DNA of 17,370 nt from Rhodocyclaceae bacterium UBA2250 (GCA_002347285.1 DDXW01000052.1:1-17370); one strand, 5' to 3'. Shown: positions 1-8,063, numbered from the stretch's first letter. The notes: generated by a model not told the origin, from the sequence alone. Made by a program: numbers and translations.

Positions 1-402
1 TGAGAACGTTGGGACACTACTGAAGTGAAGTAAAGAAAAATAGCGCAGTGACTCTGGGTAAAGAGCATTGAGTTTCAAGAGATCATCAATCGTTTGCGGA
101 GATATGCGGACTAGCTTTTCGATTTCCCTATTTCTTGCCTCTATGAGTAGTGCATCGAGGTTGTGCCCATACTTTTTCTTTCTCTTGAGATGCGCGTTCG
201 TTAGACCAGCACGTAGCAAGAATGCTTTCAAATATAGCTCAATGGCATGACCGAGCAGATAAGCACGAACTACAGGAGAGCCCGCTTTCCGTGCCGTCGC
301 ATGGAATTCCTCAGCGTAGCGGTAGGTCGCATAGTCGCGCAATCTCTTAGCGTAGGCAGACCATTGCCCGTTACCTGTTGTTGCCAAGATCACTTGCGCC
401 AT
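1..402 (-). CDS. HEPN-like protein of unknown function (C-terminal part beyond the window)
   Basis: The 134 codons from ATG at 402 stay open to the left edge, so the 3' end is missing. The protein has a helical HEPN-like pattern: GHAIELYLKAFLLRAG at about residues 52-67, then YGHNLDALL about 15 residues later. This arrangement (A/H-x-x-E-L-x-L-K-A, later GH-x-L-x-x-LL) is typical of HEPN-fold proteins, many of which are RNases or partners in toxin and defence systems. The catalytic R-x4-6-H motif is not seen in the visible part. The stretch is clearly lower in GC than the genes to the right, which suggests transfer. An in-frame TGA lies 10 codons upstream with no other usual start between, so 402 is the only standard start in this frame. 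There is no Shine-Dalgarno; the start sits directly behind eight C on its own strand. The function is not recognised and the HEPN call rests on pattern only. Confidence 0.55.
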   Translation of the reverse strand, partial: MAQVILATTGNGQWSAYAKRLRDYATYRYAEEFHATARKAGSPVVRAYLLGHAIELYLKAFLLRAGLTNAHLKRKKKYGHNLDALLIEARNREIEKLVRISPQTIDDLLKLNALYPESLRYFSLLHFSSVPTFS

Positions 403-410
403 GGGGGGGG
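403..410. repeat. G8/C8 homopolymer run abutting a start codon
   Basis: Eight consecutive G on the plus strand (C on the coding strand of the HEPN-like gene) lie immediately before its ATG. Upstream on the minus strand another frame is open from about 522 through the run to a TAA at 371-373. A run one base shorter, or two longer, would fuse that frame to the HEPN-like gene. It could be a slippage site, a sequencing error in a homopolymer, or chance. Confidence 0.5.
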
Positions 411-574
411 AAGTCCGAACAGTTATGAATCAAAAGGCCTTGCTCACGTTTCACTAGCAGCCAAGTAATTAAATGCCGATAGCGTACCCCGTAGAGCAGC
501 CGATTGTCCGCTTCTGGGGAAAGTCATCGAAGACCGTTTCTAGCCGAAATGCGCCGCCCCGCGAGCGCCGACTT
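411..574. other. Gap between HEPN-like gene and hepT; possible gene remnant
   Basis: No intact gene is seen. On the minus strand two frames give protein-like text without a usual start: one (about 552-473) contains RLETVFDDFP and the next (about 522-411) contains ADNRLLYGVRYRHLI. Joined by one frameshift near 520 they would read as a continuous short polypeptide. This looks like the decayed remains of a coding region or of a longer N terminus of the neighbouring gene. Base composition rises from low GC at the left to high GC towards 575, so the border of the acquired segment lies in or near here. No terminator hairpin with a T run is visible behind hepT. Confidence 0.35.
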
Positions 575-922
575 TTATGGCTTCACTCGCGCAACGATAC
601 GCTGCTTCAGTACCGGCAGGTCGTCCGCCACGGTGACGAACACGATGCGCCAATCCACCGAGAAATACGCATGCACGGCGATGTTGCGAAAGCCGATGAT
701 TTCCTTCCAGGGAATTTCCGGCAAGCCGTCGCGCGTGGCATCGGACAGCCTTGCGGCCGCTTCGCCGATGATGGAAAGTTTTTGCAGAACCGCACTCTGG
801 ACGAGTTCGTCGGACAGGAAATGCGCTTCATCGAAACCTGTCACGAAGCGTTCGATGGCCTCGATGGCATCGAGGATGTCCGCCAGATACAGCGCGTCAC
901 TCCGCGTGGATGACCTGGGCAT
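575..922 (-). CDS. hepT: HepT-like toxin (HEPN, DUF86) of a MntA/HepT toxin-antitoxin pair
   Basis: This small all-helical HEPN protein belongs to the HepT/DUF86 family, whose studied members are toxins acting as RNases and silenced by AMPylation from their MntA partner. The signature R-x4-H-x-Y is intact as RNIAVHAY near the C terminus (R84, H89, Y91 counted from the ATG at 937); the tyrosine is the residue modified in the Shewanella system. DALYLADILDAIEAIERF near the N terminus and LQKLSIIGEAAARL in the middle are typical. Starts at 937 (120 aa) or 922 (115 aa) are both possible. I chose 922 because it gives the shorter overlap (26 nt) with mntA and fits the usual family N terminus; neither has a good Shine-Dalgarno, in line with coupling to mntA. 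Antitoxin first and toxin second is a common order. Intact motifs suggest an active pair. The cellular RNA target is unknown. Confidence 0.85.
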   Translation of the reverse strand: MPRSSTRSDALYLADILDAIEAIERFVTGFDEAHFLSDELVQSAVLQKLSIIGEAAARLSDATRDGLPEIPWKEIIGFRNIAVHAYFSVDWRIVFVTVADDLPVLKQRIVARVKP

Positions 923-1196
923 CGCGGAGGATGTCATCGCGGATATGGCGGTTGATGCCGTTCTTGGTGAGCAGGTCGACCGGCCGGCCGAAGATCCGCG
1001 CCAGTTCGTCGCGCATCCGCTGCAAGGCGATCAGGCCGACTCGGGCTTCGGGGGCAATGTCGATCAGCACATCGACGTCGCTGTCCGCCCCGAAATCCTC
1101 GCGCACGGCGGAACCGAAGACAGACAGTTCGCGCACTGCATGGGCGCGGCAGAATGCCTGAAGGTCAGCCTGCGGAATGCGAAGTCGCGGGTTCAT
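897..1196 (-). CDS. mntA: MntA-like antitoxin, minimal nucleotidyltransferase
   Basis: This 99-residue protein has a minimal nucleotidyltransferase fold of the MNT family. The catalytic signature is complete: G28-S29, ten residues, then D40-x-D42 (VFGSAVREDFG, then SDVDVLID), with a third likely acid in PVDLL near residue 78. In characterised pairs MntA transfers AMP from ATP to the tyrosine of HepT's R-x4-H-x-Y motif and so neutralises the toxin. It overlaps hepT, so both are likely translated from one message. The ATG at 1196 fits family length; a TTG at 1217 in the same frame would add seven residues. No clear ribosome binding site is seen. It lies 52 nt downstream of the cDPGS-like gene on the same strand, so it may be read from that gene's promoter or from a weak promoter in the short gap. 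Confidence 0.88.
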   Translation of the reverse strand: MNPRLRIPQADLQAFCRAHAVRELSVFGSAVREDFGADSDVDVLIDIAPEARVGLIALQRMRDELARIFGRPVDLLTKNGINRHIRDDILRDAQVIHAE

Positions 1197-1248
1197 GGAG
1201 GTGCCGATGCAAATCAACAGGCGTGAAATTTACCATCGATTGCCGCAT

Positions 1249-2592
1249 TCAGCGCCGGTCGGCGCGGCGCAGGCCGAGCTGGGCGAGGAAGTCGTCGATG
1301 ACGCCGCCGAGGCCGGGGGTTTCGGCTTCGGCGAACTCGTAGCGGGCGCGCACCACCGGCTTGGCGATGTGGGCCAGCGCCGCCAGGTCCACCGGCGTGC
1401 CGGCGACGACCACGTCGGCGGGCACGGCGTCGAGCGTGCGCGCCAGCGCGGCGAGCTGCGCCGGCGAATAGCCCATCGCCGGCAGCACCGGCCCGAGCCG
1501 CGGCCAGGCGGCGTAGAGCGCGGCGAGCTCCGGCTCGGCATACGGGCGCGGATCGACGATCTCGGCCGCGCCGCCCTCGCGGCTGGCGACGTAGCCGGCG
1601 CCGTAGGGCAGGCCGCCGTGCGTCGTCGACGGGCCGTCCTCGACCACGACGACGCGCTTGCCGCGCACCGCGCGCGGGTCGTCGAGCCGCAGCGTCGAGG
1701 CGATGCGCAGCACCGGCGCGCGCGGGTTGGCGGCGCGCGCCGCGGCGGCGACGCGCTCGACCGCTTCCGCCGGCGCGGCGTTGCTCTTGGCGACCAGGAC
1801 GACGTCGGCCATGCGCAGCACCGCTTCGCCCGGATGGTAGGCGCTCTCGTCGCCGGGCCGCAGCGGGTCGACCAGCACCAGGTGCAGGTCGGGGCGCAGG
1901 AAGGGGAAATCGTTGTTGCCGCCGTCCCACAGGATGATATCGGCCTCGGCCTGCGCCGCGGCGACGATACGCGCGGTGTCGACGCCGGCGAACACCACGT
2001 TGCCGGCGGCGAGGTGCGGCTCGTATTCCTCGCGCTCCTCGAGCGTGCAGCCGACGAGGTCGCCGGGCGCGGCGAAGCGCTGCAGCGCCTCGGCCGCGAG
2101 GTCGCCGTAGGGCATCGGGTGGCGCAGCACGGCCACGCGCAGCCCGTGCTCGCGCAGGCGGCGCGCGATCCAGCGCGCGGTCTGCGACTTGCCGCAGCCG
2201 GTGCGCACGGCCGAGACGGCGACCACCGGCACGGCGGCGCGCAGCATGGTGCGGCGCGGACCGAGCAGCGCGAAGTCGGCGCCGGCGGCGAGCGCGCGCG
2301 CCGCGACGTGCATCACATGGACGTGCGGCACGTCGCTGTAGGCGAACACCACGAGATCCACCTTGCGCGCGCGGCAGACCGCCTCGAGTTCCTCCTCCGG
2401 CACGATCGGGATGCCGTCCGGATAGCGCGGGCCGGCCAGCGCCGGCGGGTAGCGCCGCCCGGCGATGCCCGGAATCTGCGCGGCGGTGAACGCGACCACC
2501 TCATAGGACGAATCGTCGCGATAGACGACGTTGAAGTTGTGGAAGTCGCGTCCGGCGGCTCCCGCGATCAGCACGCGCTGCGTCTGGCCCAT
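1249..2592 (-). CDS. Cyclic 2,3-diphosphoglycerate synthetase-like P-loop protein (COG2403)
   Basis: This 447-aa protein resembles the COG2403 predicted GTPase group, which includes archaeal cyclic 2,3-diphosphoglycerate synthetase; that enzyme closes 2,3-diphosphoglycerate into a cyclic compatible solute using ATP. The N-terminal region begins VLIAGAAGRDFHNFN, a Rossmann-like glycine-rich segment with the family's typical GRDFHN. A P-loop-type motif VRTGCGKSQT is at residues 129-138, followed by a Walker-B-like IILWDGGNNDFPF at about 220-231. Length is normal for the family (about 450). ATG 2592 is preceded by a promoter with TTGCCG and TATAAA boxes. The gene is divergent from a phosphoribosyltransferase and followed on the same strand by mntA-hepT. 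Bacterial members lack a confirmed function, and I do not claim that this one makes cyclic diphosphoglycerate; a nucleotide-dependent ligase or GTPase of another kind is equally possible. Confidence 0.8.
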   Translation of the reverse strand: MGQTQRVLIAGAAGRDFHNFNVVYRDDSSYEVVAFTAAQIPGIAGRRYPPALAGPRYPDGIPIVPEEELEAVCRARKVDLVVFAYSDVPHVHVMHVAARALAAGADFALLGPRRTMLRAAVPVVAVSAVRTGCGKSQTARWIARRLREHGLRVAVLRHPMPYGDLAAEALQRFAAPGDLVGCTLEEREEYEPHLAAGNVVFAGVDTARIVAAAQAEADIILWDGGNNDFPFLRPDLHLVLVDPLRPGDESAYHPGEAVLRMADVVLVAKSNAAPAEAVERVAAAARAANPRAPVLRIASTLRLDDPRAVRGKRVVVVEDGPSTTHGGLPYGAGYVASREGGAAEIVDPRPYAEPELAALYAAWPRLGPVLPAMGYSPAQLAALARTLDAVPADVVVAGTPVDLAALAHIAKPVVRARYEFAEAETPGLGGVIDDFLAQLGLRRADRR

Positions 2593-2613
2593 GTTTGCCG
2601 TTTCTTCATCATG

Positions 2614-2651
2614 CGGATTCTGTTTATAGTATCCGCGGGCGTTCCCGGCAA
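2614..2651. promoter_or_regulatory. Divergent promoter A between cDPGS-like gene and phosphoribosyltransferase
   Basis: Minus strand: -35 TTGCCG (2651-2646), 17-base spacer, -10 TATAAA (2628-2623, 5 of 6 matches to consensus), giving a start near 2616 and a leader of about 24 nt for the cDPGS-like gene. Plus strand: the same block reads TATAGT (2625-2630, 5 of 6) with only a poor -35 (TTCTTC at 2602-2607), about 45-50 nt before the phosphoribosyltransferase ATG. The extended sequence TTGCCGGGA, ten bases, ATACTATAAA, two bases, GAATC recurs at 14347-14385. Confidence 0.65.
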
Positions 2652-2681
2652 CCCGGCCGCCGCCCCATCGACAGGAAAACC

Positions 2682-3326
2682 ATGGAACACTCGTCCGCCC
2701 AGCGGGATGCCGCCCCCGCGCCGCCGCGCTGCGAAGTGGTCAGCTGGCCGCGCTTCCACGCGCTCGCGCGCCGCCTCGCCGGCCTGGTGCGCGACTCCGG
2801 CTACCGGCCCGACCTGATCGTCGCGATCGGCCGCGGCGGCTACGTGCCGGGGCGCGTGCTGTCCGACTGGCTCGGCCTGATGGACCTGACCAGCTTCAAG
2901 ATCGAGCACTACCACCGCACGCGCAAGGAGCGCGCCGCGCGCGTGCGCTATCCGCTGCCCGCCGAGGTGACCGGGCGCCGCGTGCTGCTCGTCGACGACG
3001 TCGCCGACAGCGGCGAGACCTTCGCCGTCGCCCTGCAGCATCTGCAGGACCGCGGCCCGCCGGCCGAGGTGAGGAGCGCGGTGCTGCACTACAAGACCGT
3101 CTCGCCCTACGTACCGGACTACTACGCGCGCAGGGTGACGGCCTGGCGCTGGATCATCTATCCGTGGGCGGTGGCCGAGGATGTCGGCAGCATCCTGCAG
3201 GGCATGCGGCCGTTCCCCGCCGACGCCGACGAGGCCGCGCGCCGGCTGGCCGGGCGCGGCATCCGCCTGCCGCGCCCCGTGCTGATCGATCTGCTGGCCG
3301 ACCTGCCGGCGATATCCGCCGGCTAA
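2682..3326 (+). CDS. Phosphoribosyltransferase, COG2236-like (purine-type)
   Basis: This 214-aa type I phosphoribosyltransferase carries the PRPP-binding loop VLLVDDVADSGETF at about 101-114, with the two acids followed by the small-residue loop, and an early LIVAIGRGGYVPGRVLSD (about 45-62) that forms the pyrophosphate loop. The pattern matches the COG2236 group related to hypoxanthine/xanthine-guanine phosphoribosyltransferases, so purine salvage from PRPP is the likely role, but the base is not known. The frame is open further upstream (from 2595), but ATG 2682 follows AGGAAAACC, a usable ribosome binding site, and the protein matches the family from residue 15 or so. The gene is divergent from the cDPGS-like gene with a shared promoter region, and its stop overlaps the stop of the convergent membrane protein by 4 nt. 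The YYARRVTAWRWIIYPWAVAED segment near residues 146-166 is characteristic of this group. Confidence 0.83.
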   Translation: MEHSSAQRDAAPAPPRCEVVSWPRFHALARRLAGLVRDSGYRPDLIVAIGRGGYVPGRVLSDWLGLMDLTSFKIEHYHRTRKERAARVRYPLPAEVTGRRVLLVDDVADSGETFAVALQHLQDRGPPAEVRSAVLHYKTVSPYVPDYYARRVTAWRWIIYPWAVAEDVGSILQGMRPFPADADEAARRLAGRGIRLPRPVLIDLLADLPAISAG

Positions 3327-5737
3327 CGCGGGAACCGCCAGGCGGCGAGCGCGTAGAGCCCGGCCGCGAGCAGCACCACGGCCGTCTGGCCCCAGTGGAT
3401 CGCCAGCAGCGTGGCGAGCAGCGTCGCCACCACCGAGGCGAAGCCGTTGATGCCCCAGGCCCAGGGCACGAGCGCTTCGCCGCGGGCGGCGACGGCGGCC
3501 AGCCCGAGCGGGAACGGCATGCCGAGGCAGAAGGCGAGCGGCGCGATCAGCAGCAGCGCGACGAGGATCTTCCAGCCGAAGGCGAGCGGCATCAGCGCCG
3601 CGAGCAGCGGCGGCAGCGCCGCCGCGTAGAGCAGCGCGAGCGCGACGATCGCGGCGAAGGGCCAGCGCGCGCCGGCCGCCAGCCGCGCCGCGAAGCGCGC
3701 GCCGAGGCCGGCGCAGACCAGGAAGGCGGCGAGCACCACCGCGGCGGCGACGGCCGGATGGCCGAGGAACAGCGTGAAGCGCTGCAGGAACGGGATTTCG
3801 ACCGCCATGAAGCCCAGCCCGAGCGCGAGGAAGTAGGCCGGCACGCGCCTTCGCAGCGCGGCGGGCGCGGCGGCGAAGGCGCGCCGCGTCGGCGCCAGCG
3901 CGAGCGGCAGCAGGATCAGCAGCAGGCTGGCGACGACCGCCTGCAGCAGCGCCAGCACCAGCACCGGGTAGCCCCATTCGAGCGGCGGCACGGCGCCCTG
4001 CGCGCGCAGCCGCCAGAACTCGGGCAGCGTGCGCCATTTGAAGAAGTGGAAGAAATAGGGGCGGTCGTCGCTGGTCGGCGTCAGGTCGAACTTGTACTGC
4101 GCCACGAACGCCGCGCGGTCGGGACCGAGCAGCGCCTGGGTGGCGGCGAAGAAGTCGTCGTGGGCGAGCACGTTGAAGACGTTGGCCTCGCCGGCGGCGA
4201 TGCCGGGGAAGTAGGCGGTGTCGAACGCATACTGCCGGCAGAACGCGCGCGCGGCGGCGATCTCGGCTGCGGAAAACGCGCCGTGCTTGACCAGCAGCGT
4301 CGCCGTGCTCCAAGTGCGGATCAGCAGCAGCGACTGCCCCGGCTGCGCCACGCCGCGCCGCTCCAGCGCCGCGACGGCGGTGGCGAACAGGCGCAGCGGA
4401 TCGCGCGGCGGCAGCGCGACCCAGCGCGTAATCGCCAGCAGGCCGCCGGGCGCGAGCCGGTCGAGGTAGCCGTCGAGCGCCTCGACGGTGTAGAGATGGC
4501 TCTCGGCGAGCGAGCCGAGCCCCGCCGCGCCCGAACCGAAGGCGTCGAGCAGCGCCACCTGGATCAGGTCGTAACGGTCGTTGTGCGCGCGGCTCGCCGC
4601 GACGAAGCTGCGCGCCTCGGCGACGGTCAGCCGCACGCCGGGCAGCGCGAACGGCCGGCCGGAAAAGGCCGCCAGGTCTTCCTGCACCAGCGCCGCCAGC
4701 TGGCCGTCGACCTCGACCGCATCGACCTGCGCCGCGCCGAGCGCCAGCGCCTGCAGCACGTCGCCGCCCGATCCGGCGCCGAGCGCCAGCACGCGCGGCT
4801 TGGCGAGCAGCCGGTAGGGCAGCGCCGAGGTCGTCTCGGCGAGATAGGCGAGCGGCGTGAAATCGCCGTCGAAGCGCGTCACCGCGCCGGCGGCCTGGCC
4901 GTCGACGAACAGGCCGATCTGCTCCGGCGGGCCGGCCGCGGCGTTGATCGACAGGCCGGGCGCGTGGCGCGGCGGCGCGGCGGGGCTGGCCACGGCGGCG
5001 ACCACGCCGAGCGGGCTGCTGCGCTGGGCGACGATCCGCGCTCCCCCGACCCGCAGCGCCTGCTGCAGCTCCTTGTAGTCGGACGGCACCAGTTCGAGCG
5101 CCGCGGGCGGCAGCAGCCACGGCACGCTGCAGGCCGCAGCGAGCAGCGCCAAGGCGGTGCGCCGCCGCGCCGGCCAGACCGCCAGCCCTGCCGCGCCGAT
5201 GCCGAGCGCGGGGATCACGCGCAGCGCGTCGGCCGGATGCAGCACGAACAGCAGCGCCAGCAGGCCCAGGCTGCCGAGGCCGGCGCCGAGGATGTCGGCG
5301 CCGTAGAGCGGCGCGATCCGGTTGCCGCAGGCGGCGTAGGCGCTGCACAGCGCGGTCGCGGCGCAGAAGAACGGCACGAACAGCAGCAGGTAGATCGCGG
5401 CGAGGCCGAGGAACTCGCCGGGGTTCCAGGCGAGTTCGAAGGCGTTGAACGGCACGCGCTCGGCCGCCGCGAAGCAGGCGAGCGCCGCGACCGCGAAGGC
5501 CGCCGCGGCGACCGCGAAGCTGGCCGGGAACCAGGCGACCAGACGCCGCCGCGCCAGGGTGACGAAGGTGCCGGCGGCGCCGAAGCCGAGCAGCGCGACG
5601 CTGATCGCCAGATAAGCGAAGTGGTGCCACTGCACGAGCGCGAACAGCCGCAGCAGCAGCACCTCGTAGGCCAGCACCGCCGCCGACAGCGTCGCGACCG
5701 CGGCCAGCGGCGCGCGGCGCCCAGCGCCCTCAGTCAT
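3323..5737 (-). CDS. Membrane protein with spermidine-synthase-like methyltransferase core
   Basis: The protein has 804 residues in three parts. The N-terminal ~200 residues hold about six to seven hydrophobic helices (first at about 10-35, then 38-60, 70-92, 108-130, 140-165, 170-198). A soluble Rossmann core at about 300-540 has the SAM-binding glycine-rich loop VLALGAGSGGD (315-325) and the acidic VEVD (341-344), with IQVALLDAFGSG near 392-403 and SHLYTVEAL after it, where SpeE proteins keep their active-site loop. A second hydrophobic bundle fills about 570-804. This is the fused-transporter-like spermidine synthase family (COG0421-related); the usual catalytic Asp-x-Pro loop is altered, so aminopropyl transfer is doubtful and a methyltransferase or scaffold role is possible. 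Its ATG lies inside the end of the upstream pcm gene (ATGACTGA, 8-nt overlap), so the two are translationally coupled and probably work together at the membrane or periplasm. Confidence 0.75.
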   Translation of the reverse strand: MTEGAGRRAPLAAVATLSAAVLAYEVLLLRLFALVQWHHFAYLAISVALLGFGAAGTFVTLARRRLVAWFPASFAVAAAAFAVAALACFAAAERVPFNAFELAWNPGEFLGLAAIYLLLFVPFFCAATALCSAYAACGNRIAPLYGADILGAGLGSLGLLALLFVLHPADALRVIPALGIGAAGLAVWPARRRTALALLAAACSVPWLLPPAALELVPSDYKELQQALRVGGARIVAQRSSPLGVVAAVASPAAPPRHAPGLSINAAAGPPEQIGLFVDGQAAGAVTRFDGDFTPLAYLAETTSALPYRLLAKPRVLALGAGSGGDVLQALALGAAQVDAVEVDGQLAALVQEDLAAFSGRPFALPGVRLTVAEARSFVAASRAHNDRYDLIQVALLDAFGSGAAGLGSLAESHLYTVEALDGYLDRLAPGGLLAITRWVALPPRDPLRLFATAVAALERRGVAQPGQSLLLIRTWSTATLLVKHGAFSAAEIAAARAFCRQYAFDTAYFPGIAAGEANVFNVLAHDDFFAATQALLGPDRAAFVAQYKFDLTPTSDDRPYFFHFFKWRTLPEFWRLRAQGAVPPLEWGYPVLVLALLQAVVASLLLILLPLALAPTRRAFAAAPAALRRRVPAYFLALGLGFMAVEIPFLQRFTLFLGHPAVAAAVVLAAFLVCAGLGARFAARLAAGARWPFAAIVALALLYAAALPPLLAALMPLAFGWKILVALLLIAPLAFCLGMPFPLGLAAVAARGEALVPWAWGINGFASVVATLLATLLAIHWGQTAVVLLAAGLYALAAWRFPR

Positions 5738-6461
5738 GGCCGCCGGTCAGCGGCACGAAGCGCACCGGCATCAGCTGCCGCGTCGTCAGCGTGCCGTCGG
5801 CGCGCTTCTCCACCAGCATCAGCTGCTGGGTCTGGAACAGCGGGCCGACCGGGATCACCATGCGTCCGCCGGGCTTGAGCTGCCGCACCAGCGGCGGCGG
5901 CACGTGGCTGGCGGCGGCGGTCACGACGATCGCGTCGAACGGCCCGCGCTCCGGCCAGCCGTGGTAGCCGTCGCCGACCCTGGTCTCGATGTTGGCGTAG
6001 CCCAGCCGCGCCAGCCGCGCGGCGGCCTCGCGCGCCAGCGGCTCGACGATCTCGATGGTGAACACCCGCGCGCCGAGTTCGGCGAGCACGGCGGCCTGGT
6101 AGCCGGAGCCGGTGCCGATCTCGAGCGCCGCCCCGCCGGCACCGAGTTTCAGCAGGTCGGTCATCGCGGCGACGATGTAGGGCTGGGAGATGGTCTGGCC
6201 GTGGCCGATCGGCAGCGGCCGGTTGGCGTAGGCGTAGGGGCGCAGCAGCGGCGCGACGAACTCGTGGCGCGGCACGCGGCCCAGCGCTTCGAGCACGCGC
6301 GGCTCGATGGCGCCGTCGCCGACGGCCTGCGCCATCGCCGCGACCTCGCGCACCATCGCCGCGCGCTCCCTGGCCGTCCCGTCGGCCCGTGCCGTGCCGC
6401 CCGCCGCCAGCGCGGCCAGCAGGAGAACCCGCACGCAGCGGAGCATCCTCGCCTTGTCCAT
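5730..6461 (-). CDS. pcm: Exported protein-L-isoaspartate O-methyltransferase
   Basis: This 243-aa enzyme methylates L-isoaspartyl residues in aged proteins with SAM, starting their repair. The core motifs are PLPIGHGQTISQPYIVA (83-99, with the active-site serine at 92), the SAM loop LEIGTGSGYQAAVL, and the closing LKPGGRMVIPVG. Unlike the second copy in this window, it begins with a signal peptide: positive MDKARMLRCVR, a hydrophobic stretch VLLLAALAAGG, then TARA before DG, a plausible signal peptidase I site after residue 26. Repair of periplasmic proteins is therefore inferred. ATG 6461 is chosen because GGAAAG lies 8-9 nt before it; an ATG at 6446 is possible but would shorten the charged start of the signal. 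It overlaps the downstream membrane protein by 8 nt. The 66-nt gap to the divergent DUF2784 gene holds no convincing promoter. Confidence 0.92.
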   Translation of the reverse strand: MDKARMLRCVRVLLLAALAAGGTARADGTARERAAMVREVAAMAQAVGDGAIEPRVLEALGRVPRHEFVAPLLRPYAYANRPLPIGHGQTISQPYIVAAMTDLLKLGAGGAALEIGTGSGYQAAVLAELGARVFTIEIVEPLAREAAARLARLGYANIETRVGDGYHGWPERGPFDAIVVTAAASHVPPPLVRQLKPGGRMVIPVGPLFQTQQLMLVEKRADGTLTTRQLMPVRFVPLTGGHD

Positions 6462-6527
6462 CGCTTTCCATGGTAAACAAACGGCCATGCCCCAGCATAC
6501 GCCAACACCGCCGCGCGGGCGGAACCG

Positions 6528-6885
6528 ATGAGCTACGGCCTGCTCGCCGACGCGGTGCTGCTGCTGCACCTGGCCTTCATCCTGTTCGTGGTGCTCGGCG
6601 GCTTCCTGCCCTGGCGCTGGCCGCGCCTGGCCTGGCTGCACCTGCCCGCGGCCGCCTGGGGCGCGCTGATCGAGTTCGGCGACTGGCCCTGCCCGCTGAC
6701 GCCGCTGGAGAATCATTTGCGCGCACTGGCCGGCGAGGCCGGCTACCGGGGCGGCTTCGTCGAGCACTACCTGCTGCCGCTGATTTATCCGGAGGCGCTG
6801 ACGCGCGAACTGCAGGTCGCCCTCGGCCTCGGCGTCGTCGCGATCAACCTCGCCGCCTACGCGCTCGGGCGGCGCCGCGCCGCAC

Positions 6886-6914
<29 letters not shown>
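6528..6914 (+). CDS. DUF2784 family membrane protein
   Basis: This 128-aa protein matches the DUF2784 pattern: LLADAVLLLHLAFILFVVLGG as first membrane helix (about 5-25), WRWPRLAWLHLPAAAWGALIEF (28-50), the conserved CPLTPLENHLR (about 55-66), then GYRGGFVEHYLLPLIYP (74-90) and a last helix LGLGVVAINLAAYALG. It is an inner-membrane protein with three to four helices; its biochemical role is unknown. ATG 6528 is preceded only by a weak GCGGA. Its tail overlaps the convergent ald gene by 29 nt, so the last residues (arginine-rich) are encoded opposite the end of ald. It is the only plus-strand gene between two long minus-strand groups. Confidence 0.85.
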
Positions 6915-8001
<1,087 letters not shown>

Positions 8002-8063
8002 CGTTTCGTCTCCTGGTCGTCTGTTTCATCTCCGTCCGCCGCCCCGCCAGCGCCGAGTTTCCC

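Noticed and set aside
68..468. Two small plus-strand frames in the low-GC left edge
   Set aside because: Opposite the HEPN-like gene, with no family pattern and no ribosome sites.
1177..2817. Open plus-strand frame of 546 codons
   Set aside because: Antisense shadow of the cDPGS-like gene; the translation is low-complexity and rich in Arg, Gly and Ala, as expected opposite a high-GC gene.
3164..5878. Open plus-strand frame of 904 codons and overlapping minus frame of 1020 codons (2568-5630)
   Set aside because: Both are shadows of the 804-residue membrane protein; repetitive Arg/Gly/Glu or Ala/Arg text with no domain pattern.
6462..6527. Possible divergent promoter between pcm and DUF2784
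   Set aside because: Only weak boxes with poor spacing on either strand (for example TTGGCG with no good -10).
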